Part shown: positions 1 to 5,500 of the stretch, one piece after another | How the letters are laid out: each line of letters opens with the position of its first letter | Numbering within the stretch: position 1 is the first letter of the stretch | NCBI GenBank assembly: GCA_947178195.1 | Contig: CAMWXM010000060.1 | Location: 1 to 13,354 of the forward strand | Length of the DNA: 13,354 nt | Source of the DNA: an uncultured Ruminococcus sp. | GTDB lineage: Bacteria; Bacillota; Clostridia; Oscillospirales; Ruminococcaceae | Reading direction: 5' to 3' | Made by a program: the position numbers and the translations under genes | The notes under the pieces: generated by a model | The model's database searches: none | The model's input: only the letters and a program-made list of their open reading frames with translations | What the model was told of the DNA's origin: nothing

Positions 1-17
1 GTCATATTTATATCCAT
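1..17 (-). CDS. Possible start of a further downstream gene (5' fragment only)
   Basis: Reading leftwards from base 17 there is an ATG followed by codons for D-I-N-M before the window ends. A GGAGAG ribosome site at 27-22 sits five to six bases before it, which is good spacing. It lies just downstream of the second sortase on the same strand, so it may continue that operon. Only five codons are visible, so no product can be named, and a chance ATG cannot be excluded. Confidence 0.3.
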
Positions 18-38
18 AGCGCTCTCCATTTGCAAATA

Positions 39-64
39 TCGCCGCACATTTTTCTGTGCGGCGA
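39..64 (-). terminator. Hairpin after the sortase gene, possible weak terminator
   Basis: A perfect 9-bp stem (39-47 with 56-64, GC-rich core CGCCGCAC/GTGCGGCG) encloses an 8-base loop, 12 bases after the sortase stop codon. On the minus strand it is followed only by TATTTGC, a poor U-tract. It may therefore be a weak terminator or an RNA 3'-processing barrier within the operon rather than a strong stop. Confidence 0.4.
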
Positions 65-76
65 CGCTGTTTGTTA

Positions 77-964
77 TTATTCTTCGTTATCTTCGTCGGT
101 TTCATCGCTGTCATCAGAACTGCTTTCGTCCTTTGGCGCAGCTTTTTTAATAAAATCCTCGGGTTTTTCGCCGTCACGCAGACGTCTACCTATAACAAGC
201 AGACGAGAGTTATCCTCATCCATATGGCATGTCTGCAAGGTAAGTACCTGGTCTCCGTATTTAACGTCTATATTAGGTGAAATAAAAGAACGTTCCTTAA
301 CGGTTTTCAAAAACTCGTTAAATTCCTTTTCGTCCATATTTTCCATATCCCAATATGCAAATTCCTCGCCGTAGGCGCTTTCGCCATAATCGCCGTAGGT
401 AGTAAAATACGCAAATATTACATATTGATCCTCTATATAATTTGTATTAAAATCAATTATAGGATATTTTTCATAAAACGAATCGTCTTTTCTGTAATTA
501 TGTAATGATGTGAATTTTGTACCATTTAACATATTGTGACCGTAAAGCACTATCTGCGGTGATTGTTTGCTTTCATCGGGAACGAAAATATCTCGATAAT
601 CCATAAAAATAGAACCTGAATCAAGATAATTTCCGTAAATATCCGTGTCCATATAATATGAATTATCGCCGCACTGAACAACAGGATAATCAACGTCAGT
701 ACCGTCAATGTTGATATATCCTACAACGTCGTCGTTTATCGCAAGAAGCGATTTTGCACGTCCCAGCATTCCGTTGGGTTCTGCTGAAAATTCTGTAATA
801 TCAGGCAGCTTATCTACAGGAGGCTCTGTTGCTTTCTCAGTAGGTTCCATAACATCGGCTGCCATTGAGCTTTCTTGTTTTTCTTCACAGCCTGTTGCCG
901 CCGCCAACGACAATACCATTGCCGACATCAATCCTAAGGCTGCTGCTTTTTTAAATCTTTTCAT
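77..964 (-). CDS. Class B sortase with a lipoprotein-type signal peptide
   Basis: Predicted cysteine transpeptidase of the sortase B family, which acts on the outer face of the membrane and joins sorting-signal proteins to peptidoglycan or builds pili. The ATG at 964 gives 295 residues and is preferred because an AAGGA ribosome site sits about 8 bases upstream. The ATG at 991 (304 residues) overlaps the previous stop as ATGA but has no clear ribosome site. The N-terminus is basic, then hydrophobic, and ends ...LAAATGC, a plausible lipobox; a Thr/Glu/Pro-rich spacer follows. In the 304-residue numbering the catalytic residues are His152 (LYGH), Cys255 (TLQTC) and Arg263 (SRLLV), so it should be active. 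The tail is strongly acidic (Asp/Glu/Ser). It lies directly behind another class B sortase domain to which it is similar (NDDVVGYINI versus NDEVVGYLNI), suggesting duplication. No LPXTG-type substrate is in the window. The family call is firm; the lipoprotein anchor is inferred. Confidence 0.9.
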   Translation of the reverse strand: MKRFKKAAALGLMSAMVLSLAAATGCEEKQESSMAADVMEPTEKATEPPVDKLPDITEFSAEPNGMLGRAKSLLAINDDVVGYINIDGTDVDYPVVQCGDNSYYMDTDIYGNYLDSGSIFMDYRDIFVPDESKQSPQIVLYGHNMLNGTKFTSLHNYRKDDSFYEKYPIIDFNTNYIEDQYVIFAYFTTYGDYGESAYGEEFAYWDMENMDEKEFNEFLKTVKERSFISPNIDVKYGDQVLTLQTCHMDEDNSRLLVIGRRLRDGEKPEDFIKKAAPKDESSSDDSDETDEDNEE

Positions 965-987
965 ATTTGTTTCCTTCTTTTTCTTGT

Positions 988-2616
988 TCATTCGGGCTGT
1001 GTTGACAGCTCCTGATTTTGATTCGTTTTTAATGGGAAGCTTTCAAATTCTGCGTCCGGGTCATAACTTCCCGAATTCCATTCGTAATAAATGCTTGGCC
1101 ACAGAACATTATCATTATCCCGTACATTATCCGTTCCCTCGTAAAGGTCTTCACCGTCTCTTACAAGTCTTGCCATAATATAAAGTCTTGCCGTAGTAAA
1201 CATACTGTGGCAGGTCTGGAGCGAAAGAATCTGGTCGCCGTATACAACGTCTACGTCATTGAATTTAAAGGAGCGTTTTTTGGCATTATTAACATATTCG
1301 TAAAACTGCTCTTCATTATCAAAATTCAGCGTATTCCAGCAGTCGAATTTTGTCTCTGTTTGATCCTCTGCATCGACTATGAAGCAAGCAAAAATTTTAT
1401 ATTTATACGATTCATAGTTAGAGCTCAGCTCGATAATCGGATGTTCCTCTAAAAATCCCTGGCTTTCCCTATAGCTTTTAAGGCTTCCGAACATAGAGCC
1501 GTCCTTCATTTCATGACCGTAAATAATAAGATTCTGGGAATTGTCAAGTACTCTTGTCCCATCTACCACATAATCGAAATAATTTCTCCAGTCAAGGAAG
1601 ATCGAGCCTGCGTCTGCCTCTTCTTTGTCTAAATTATGAGTCGTGTAGTAATCATTACCGCTTTGCTGACGTCTCTGTACAACAGGATAGCTTATAACCG
1701 TATCGGGAATGTTTAGATATCCTACTACCTCGTCGTTTCTTTCCAGAAGAGCCTTTGCGCCGTCCTTCAGTGTCCACACCTTCTCGTTAGTTTGCGAAAC
1801 TGCTTCCGATGGGGCTTCCGTCATGGGAGGAATTTCCTCTGCCTGGCTGTATAGCCTTTGCAGATCCTCTCCCAGTTTCTGGTTTTTATAGTTTCCCCAA
1901 TAGTAATCGACAACCAGAAAAAGACAGATGGTAAAAGAAACTACCGAGCCTAAAAATGTAAGCTTTCTTATCACCTGAGAGGCGTTGTCGCCCTTCCAAG
2001 GAAAAAGCCGCTTTGCAACTTCCTTGCCTTTGGATTCCTCTTCGCCGCTCTCCGGGAGATTTTCAGGCATAGCCGAAATCATCTGCTTTAAAAATTCAAA
2101 GATCCTGTATGCCGCATTCATTCTTATGTTATCACGGCTTTTATCCTCCAGCTCCCATAGCCTTAAAAGCTTTACTATTTTTTTTCTGCCGCAGCTTATT
2201 CCCACAAATACAGTACCAACAGGTTTTTCGGGAGTTCCTCCTCCCGGCCCTGCCGTTCCGGTAACCGATATACAGATATCCGCTCCCGACTGTTTCTGGA
2301 GTCCCGAAACCATTGCGAGAGCCACCTGACGGCTTACCGCTCCGTACTGCTTAAACAAAGCTTTTGGTACGTCAAGATATTCATGCTTTATCTTATTTGA
2401 GTAGGTGCATACGCCTATTTCAAAAACCTTTGACGCTCCCGGAACAGATGTTATAAGCTCCGAAAGAAGTCCGCCGGTACAGCTTTCAGCCGTAGCGATA
2501 GTTATACTCTTACTCAATAATAATTGTACAACATCTCTGACTAATTTGTCAAGATTTTCGTTGGTTAGTTTGTAAGGTTGACCTGTTTTACCTGTGTTTG
2601 AATCTGAATTTTTCAT
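988..2616 (-). CDS. CinA/PncC amidase domain fused to a class B sortase
   Basis: This is a 542-residue two-domain protein. Residues about 15-180 match the C-terminal CinA domain (PncC, nicotinamide-nucleotide amidohydrolase, pyridine nucleotide salvage): TAESCTGG at 42-49, TYSNKIK at 71-77, VTGTAGPGGGTPEKPVGTVFVG spread over 118-139. A basic segment (about 198-218) leads into one membrane helix (about 219-237). A Glu/Pro/Thr linker follows, then a sortase B domain (about 280-490) with His368 (IYGH), Cys469 (SLQTC) and Arg477. Basic residues before the helix predict the amidase in the cytoplasm and the sortase outside, which is normal sortase topology with an extra cytoplasmic head. The ATG has a GGTGA site 5 bases upstream. 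It lies 65 bases after thiI with no terminator, and its stop touches the upstream possible start of the next sortase. Both domain calls are firm. Joint function is unknown, and an assembly error joining two genes is unlikely because the frame is open throughout. Confidence 0.88.
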   Translation of the reverse strand: MKNSDSNTGKTGQPYKLTNENLDKLVRDVVQLLLSKSITIATAESCTGGLLSELITSVPGASKVFEIGVCTYSNKIKHEYLDVPKALFKQYGAVSRQVALAMVSGLQKQSGADICISVTGTAGPGGGTPEKPVGTVFVGISCGRKKIVKLLRLWELEDKSRDNIRMNAAYRIFEFLKQMISAMPENLPESGEEESKGKEVAKRLFPWKGDNASQVIRKLTFLGSVVSFTICLFLVVDYYWGNYKNQKLGEDLQRLYSQAEEIPPMTEAPSEAVSQTNEKVWTLKDGAKALLERNDEVVGYLNIPDTVISYPVVQRRQQSGNDYYTTHNLDKEEADAGSIFLDWRNYFDYVVDGTRVLDNSQNLIIYGHEMKDGSMFGSLKSYRESQGFLEEHPIIELSSNYESYKYKIFACFIVDAEDQTETKFDCWNTLNFDNEEQFYEYVNNAKKRSFKFNDVDVVYGDQILSLQTCHSMFTTARLYIMARLVRDGEDLYEGTDNVRDNDNVLWPSIYYEWNSGSYDPDAEFESFPLKTNQNQELSTQPE

Positions 2617-2681
2617 ACTTTCACCAAGATATATTTCAAATAAAGATTTGCTTTAGATTTGTTATAGATCAGAGCTTATTT

Positions 2682-3860
2682 TCACACTTCAAGATTAAAA
2701 ATTTTAAGTTCTGTCTCATTGACTGCTTCTTCCAGAAGAGGGGTAAAATCGAAGCCGGCTTCGGCAGCCTCAACATCGGCAAGAAGCGGTCTTACTTTAG
2801 GATGACGTGGAGTAAATACCGTACAGCAGTCCTCATAAGGCTGTATCGAGGTTTCAAAGGTATCTATTTTTCTTGCAATATCAACAATTTCCACCTTATC
2901 CATGCCGATAAGCGGACGAAAAACCGGTATTTCACAAACTGCGTCGGTACAAACAAGAGCATTTATCGTCTGGCTTGCCACCTGCCCGACGCTTTCACCG
3001 GTTATCAGAGCAAGGCATTTTTCTTTTTCGCATATTTTCTGGGCTATCTTCATCATAAGCCGCCGCATTATAATTGTAAAAAATTCCTCCGGACAGTTGT
3101 TTTTGATAGCTTCCTGTATCTTTGTAAAAGGAACGCAGAAAAAAGCGATACTTCCGCAGTAGGAGGTGATTTTTTCGCAAAGCTGCTCTACCTTCAACCG
3201 TGCTCTGTCGGAGGTATAAGGAGGACTTACATAGTGGATCGCCGAAATATGCACTCCTCTTTTTGCCATCATGTATCCGGCAACAGGACTGTCTATTCCT
3301 CCCGATAAAAGCAGCAGAGCATGTCCGCTTGTTCCTACCGGGAGTCCGCCTGCACCCTTTAAATTTTCAGCATGAACAAAAGCTTTTTCATCTCGTATTT
3401 CTACGGTTACAGTTATCTCGGGCTGGTTGACGTCTACCGTCAGATGAGAGAATTTTTCAAGAAGTATTCCTCCAAGCTCCCTGCATATTTCCGGGGATTT
3501 CATAGGGAAGCTCTTGTCCGCTCTTTTGGCATTCACTTTGAATGTTTTTGCATAAGAAAGTATTTCTTCAAGGTATTCGCAGGAAACGGCAGCAATATCC
3601 GAAAAATCCTTTTCACATACGGCTGCACGGCATAAAGCGGCGATACCAAAAACCTTTTTCAGACGTTCAATAGCTTCACTTACGTCAAAGCCTTCCTCGG
3701 AAGGAATTATATATATCGTGGACTGCGCCCTTGTTATTGTTGTTTTACCAAGGGATTTTATTCTTCTTTTGATATTTTTTATGAGAACATCCTCAAAGGT
3801 TTTTTTGTTCATTCCTTTAAGAGCCATTTCGCCATATTTAACAAGTATGATCTCCTGCAT
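2682..3860 (-). CDS. thiI: tRNA 4-thiouridine synthetase ThiI (no rhodanese domain)
   Basis: Cytoplasmic ATP-dependent enzyme that adenylates uridine 8 of tRNA and replaces its oxygen with sulfur received from a cysteine desulfurase; in some bacteria it also feeds sulfur to thiamin thiazole synthesis. The protein has 392 residues: an N-terminal ferredoxin-like segment (VKYGEMALKGMNKKTFE at 7-23), a THUMP domain (about 60-165), then the PP-loop domain with LLSGGIDSPVAGY at 184-196. Cys345 in PYEDCCTVF..P lies where the family's conserved sulfur-handling cysteine is found. It ends there, so the C-terminal rhodanese domain of the E. coli enzyme is absent, as in Bacillus-type ThiI. A perfect promoter at 3928-3956 and an AAGGGG ribosome site precede it. 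A cysteine desulfurase gene, a frequent upstream neighbour in Firmicutes, is not present here; the toxin-antitoxin locus occupies that side. Confidence 0.96.
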   Translation of the reverse strand: MQEIILVKYGEMALKGMNKKTFEDVLIKNIKRRIKSLGKTTITRAQSTIYIIPSEEGFDVSEAIERLKKVFGIAALCRAAVCEKDFSDIAAVSCEYLEEILSYAKTFKVNAKRADKSFPMKSPEICRELGGILLEKFSHLTVDVNQPEITVTVEIRDEKAFVHAENLKGAGGLPVGTSGHALLLLSGGIDSPVAGYMMAKRGVHISAIHYVSPPYTSDRARLKVEQLCEKITSYCGSIAFFCVPFTKIQEAIKNNCPEEFFTIIMRRLMMKIAQKICEKEKCLALITGESVGQVASQTINALVCTDAVCEIPVFRPLIGMDKVEIVDIARKIDTFETSIQPYEDCCTVFTPRHPKVRPLLADVEAAEAGFDFTPLLEEAVNETELKIFNLEV

Positions 3861-3927
3861 TTTTATAATTCCCCTTCGTTTTCAAAATGAGCATTCATCT
3901 GGCATAGCCACTGCTCTTCCTGTTTAA

Positions 3928-3956
3928 ATTATATCATCTGAGAGTTTTTTTGTCAA
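3928..3956 (-). promoter_or_regulatory. Perfect SigA-type promoter for thiI
   Basis: On the minus strand TTGACA (3956-3951), 17 bases, then TATAAT (3933-3928). The predicted start is near 3921, giving a leader of about 60 bases to the thiI ATG. No terminator is visible before 77, so this promoter probably serves thiI and both sortase genes. Confidence 0.85.
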
Positions 3957-4039
3957 CATGTTATGTGCCGTAAGAACAGACCACAGCGCTGTAAAAACAG
4001 TACAGAAATATTTTGCATTTATTTTCTTAAAAATACCTC

Positions 4040-4068
4040 TTGACATTTAATAGCTTTTATAATATAAT
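4040..4068 (+). promoter_or_regulatory. Perfect SigA-type promoter for the antitoxin RNA
   Basis: TTGACA (4040-4045), 17 bases, TATAAT (4063-4068); predicted start near 4075. It has no coding region downstream, but an intrinsic terminator follows about 90 bases later. This fits a strongly expressed small RNA. It is divergent from the thiI promoter, with 83 bases between the two -35 boxes. Confidence 0.85.
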
Positions 4069-4074
4069 AATAGG

Positions 4075-4166
4075 TGAAAAAGGGTACTGCGATAAGCGGT
4101 TTATCCTCGAAGTTTCAAGCTAAAAATAACCGTCGACTTTGGGAGTAGGGCGGTTATTTCTTTTTG
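4075..4166 (+). ncRNA. Candidate type I antitoxin RNA, antisense to the toxin mRNA 3' end
   Basis: A transcript of about 90 bases is predicted from the perfect promoter at 4040-4068 to the terminator at 4124-4165. It contains no convincing ORF. Its 3' part is complementary to the toxin mRNA terminator and to the last codons of the toxin (from 4154). A short stem-loop (GATAA 4091-4095, loop GCGGT, TTATC 4101-4105) could start pairing, but this is inference. If the first terminator is read through, a second one at 4296-4320 would give a form of about 245 bases covering the whole toxin mRNA, including its ribosome site. The convergent layout resembles TxpA/RatA and Fst-type loci. Sequence-based prediction only. 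Confidence 0.68.
4124..4165. terminator. Bidirectional terminator shared by toxin and antitoxin
   Basis: A 9-bp stem AAATAACCG (4124-4132) with CGGTTATTT (4151-4159) and an 18-base loop. On the plus strand it is followed by CTTTTTG. On the minus strand the stem runs out into TTATTTTTAG. Both convergent transcripts can therefore end here and overlap by about 45 bases. The toxin stop codon (4156-4154) lies inside the stem. Confidence 0.8.
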
Positions 4167-4228
4167 TTATTTAACTTTATTATTTCTATAATTACCAATA
4201 AAAAAGTAAGTATTTCCATAATAGTCAT
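4154..4228 (-). CDS. 24-residue hydrophobic peptide, candidate type I toxin
   Basis: A small ORF of 24 codons plus TAA. It begins MTIMEILTFL, continues as an almost unbroken Leu/Ile/Val stretch with one Glu, and ends with Asn-Asn-Lys-Lys-Lys: one membrane helix with a basic tail. This is the shape of Fst/TxpA/holin-like (Hol_Tox) type I toxins, which damage the membrane when overproduced. Coding support comes from an excellent ribosome site, GAGGTGAT at 4240-4233, four bases before the ATG, and from a perfect promoter at 4321-4349 with a leader of about 86 bases. The ribosome site is partly hidden in a hairpin (4237-4250). The convergent RNA overlaps its 3' end. I cannot assign the exact family without a search. 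The alternative is a harmless small membrane peptide, but the RNA architecture argues for a toxin. Confidence 0.72.
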   Translation of the reverse strand: MTIMEILTFLLVIIEIIKLNNKKK

Positions 4229-4232
4229 AACC

Positions 4233-4250
4233 ATCACCTCGTTTCCGAGG
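4233..4250 (-). promoter_or_regulatory. Shine-Dalgarno-sequestering hairpin of the toxin mRNA
   Basis: In the toxin mRNA, CCUCG (4250-4246), a GAAA tetraloop (4245-4242) and CGAGG (4241-4237) form a perfect 5-bp stem closed by a stable GNRA-type loop. The 3' arm contains the first bases of the GAGGTGAT ribosome site (4240-4233). Folding would limit ribosome access, as in Fst-type mRNAs. The antitoxin RNA also carries CCTCG (4105-4109), which could pair with CGAGG. Confidence 0.65.
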
Positions 4251-4295
4251 CAAGATTTAAACCGCCTACCGTTATATGCAGACCCTATTCACTAT

Positions 4296-4320
4296 GTCCT
4301 GACTTATCAGGACTTTTTTT
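4296..4320 (+). terminator. Intrinsic terminator on plus strand; 5' stem-loop of toxin mRNA on minus strand
   Basis: GTCCTGA (4296-4302), loop CTTA, TCAGGAC (4307-4313), then seven T. On the plus strand this is a textbook intrinsic terminator, able to stop long antitoxin transcripts before the tepA promoter. On the minus strand the same 7-bp stem begins within one or two bases of the predicted toxin mRNA start (about 4314), so it could protect the 5' end. Confidence 0.75.
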
Positions 4321-4349
4321 ATTATAACATTTATGTAATATTTTGTCAA
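4321..4349 (-). promoter_or_regulatory. Perfect SigA-type promoter for the toxin mRNA
   Basis: On the minus strand TTGACA (4349-4344), 17 bases, TATAAT (4326-4321); predicted start near 4314. The product would run to about 4120, roughly 195 bases, encoding only the 24-residue peptide. The stretch from 4350 to 4437 shows nothing I can support as a gene or element. Confidence 0.85.
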
Positions 4350-4437
4350 TTAAACATCTGTTTAAAAAATCTTGAAGTCCCGGCAAAATGAAAACAATTT
4401 TTAAGATATGTGATTATGAAAAAACATTCAGTAAAAT

Positions 4438-4466
4438 TTGACTTTATTGGTAAAATGGTTTATAAT
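4438..4466 (+). promoter_or_regulatory. SigA-type promoter for the tepA operon
   Basis: TTGACT (4438-4443), 17 bases, TATAAT (4461-4466); one mismatch from consensus. The predicted start is near 4473, leaving a leader of about 93 bases to the chosen tepA start. No terminator is seen in the next 8.9 kb of plus-strand genes, so it may drive the whole cluster. Confidence 0.75.
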
Positions 4467-4565
4467 TAGTATAGGAATGACTTTTATGGTAACAATATTG
4501 ATATGCTTCTGAAGATACATGATCTGAGCGAAGTGTCAATAATATTCCATGAAAGGTCGGAAAAA

Positions 4566-5324
4566 ATGAATATACCTGATTACAGCGAGCCTGAAAATGA
4601 AAACGAAAGAGACGATCAGCATGACAGTGAAATCGAAGAGGCTCTTGATCGTGAGAAACTGATCGAAAGAAACGGCGAAATAATTTCACATAATTCAAAG
4701 CATCTTATTCATTGCCTTAATATTATCGGTCAGGTTGAAGGACATTATGTTCTTCCTTCACAGAATAAAACTACAAAATATGAGCATATAATCCCTGCTC
4801 TTGTAGCCATAGAACAGGACAGGAGCATAGAGGGACTGGTAATAATTCTAAATACTGTGGGCGGAGATGTTGAAGCGGGTCTGGCTATAGCCGAGCTTAT
4901 TGCCGGCATGAAAACTCCTACAGTCTCTCTTGTTGTTGGCGGCGGACATTCTATCGGCGTACCCTTAGCGGTAAGCGCAAAGCATTCTTTTATAGTACCC
5001 TCTGCGACCATGACTATCCATCCTGTAAGAATGAACGGTCTTGTGCTGGGAGTACCCCAGACGCTTTCTTATTTTGATAAAATGCAGGACAGAATAGTTA
5101 ATTTTGTGACCTCCAACAGCCGTATTTCCGAAGAAAAATTCCGTGAGCTTATGTTGAAAACAGGGGAGCTTACTATGGATATGGGAACGGTGGTGGACGG
5201 TGAAAAAGCAGTTGAAATAGGACTTGTAGACGATCTGGGAAGCCTTTCGGACGCTATCGAATGCCTGTATTCCATTATAGAAAATACCGAAAGCCGTTAC
5301 CCCGACGAAGGGGGACAGAAATGA
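4566..5324 (+). CDS. tepA: TepA-like ClpP-fold serine protease
   Basis: Member of the ClpP/crotonase-fold protease group closest to Bacillus TepA (YmfB), a cytoplasmic or membrane-associated peptidase linked to protein translocation and signal-peptide turnover. With this start it has 252 residues: an acidic Glu/Asp-rich N-terminus (about 1-40), then the protease fold. NTVGGDVEAGLAIAE (97-111) is the ClpP-like glycine region. GGGHSIGVPLA (125-135) carries the predicted nucleophile Ser129, and MTIHPVRM (149-156) carries His152. The end (GLVDDLGSLSDAI) is typical. An ATG at 4503 would add 21 residues, but it lacks a good ribosome site, whereas AAAGG lies about 9 bases before 4566. Its stop overlaps the next start as ATGA. 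The downstream order ylzJ and ftsK/spoIIIE is the Bacillus arrangement and supports the identity. Confidence 0.9.
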   Translation: MNIPDYSEPENENERDDQHDSEIEEALDREKLIERNGEIISHNSKHLIHCLNIIGQVEGHYVLPSQNKTTKYEHIIPALVAIEQDRSIEGLVIILNTVGGDVEAGLAIAELIAGMKTPTVSLVVGGGHSIGVPLAVSAKHSFIVPSATMTIHPVRMNGLVLGVPQTLSYFDKMQDRIVNFVTSNSRISEEKFRELMLKTGELTMDMGTVVDGEKAVEIGLVDDLGSLSDAIECLYSIIENTESRYPDEGGQK

Positions 5325-5500
5325 TCTTATATACGATAATAAGTCCCGATGATATATTTTATACTTCCCAAAACAAAAAAAATCAAAAAAATCTGCCTGA
5401 AACGGCATGTATTACCGCTCCTTATGAATATATTAAAAATGACGAATATTCAAGGGCGTGTATGGAAATACTGCCCTATAAAAAAGGGGAGCGGACATGA
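5321..5500 (+). CDS. ylzJ: YlzJ-like small protein
   Basis: A 59-residue protein starting MILYTIISPDDIFYT, the opening typical of the YlzJ-like family. In Bacillus the gene lies between tepA and spoIIIE; its function is unknown. The ATG overlaps the tepA stop by four bases and has a strong GAAGGGGG ribosome site inside tepA. Its own stop overlaps the uppP start by four bases, so translational coupling on both sides is likely. It is polar, with no signal peptide or membrane helix. A longer reading from 5261 exists but lies inside tepA and lacks a good ribosome site. Confidence 0.85.
   Translation: MILYTIISPDDIFYTSQNKKNQKNLPETACITAPYEYIKNDEYSRACMEILPYKKGERT

Larger units (their letters stand above)
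4075..4292. repeat. Imperfect inverted repeat flanking the toxin-antitoxin locus
   Basis: The left arm (4075-4109, plus strand) and the right arm (4292 down to about 4246, minus strand) share in the same order GTGAA, GGGT, CTGC, ATA, GCGGTTTA and CTCG, with short gaps. The arms are therefore the 5' portions of the antitoxin and toxin transcripts respectively. I aligned them by eye; the longest exact block is GCGGTTTA (4096-4103 and 4265-4258). Confidence 0.6.

Noticed and set aside
1985..2120. Possibility that the CinA and sortase parts are separate genes with an internal start in the linker
   Set aside because: The frame is open without interruption, and the internal ATG codons near SAMPEN have no evident ribosome site, so I kept a single fusion protein.
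2598..3308. A 236-codon open frame on the plus strand
   Set aside because: It is antisense to thiI, has no recognisable domain and no ribosome site, and thiI explains the region fully.
3957..4039. LexA-type or other known operator in the divergent promoter gap
   Set aside because: No match to the Firmicutes SOS box or other operator I know; only a short palindrome is seen, listed as a low-interest finding.
4164..4391. A 75-codon plus-strand frame across the small gap
   Set aside because: It is antisense to the 24-residue peptide gene and its leader, crosses the plus-strand terminator at 4296-4320 and lacks a good ribosome site.
4350..4437. Possible riboswitch or small RNA upstream of the tepA promoter
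   Set aside because: Only AT-rich sequence with a weak ATCTT/AAGAT match; no stable fold or known conserved core is visible.
4503..4565. A longer TepA start at 4503
   Set aside because: It is in frame, but its ribosome site is weak (GGTAA far upstream), whereas the ATG at 4566 has AAAGG at good spacing and gives the usual family length.
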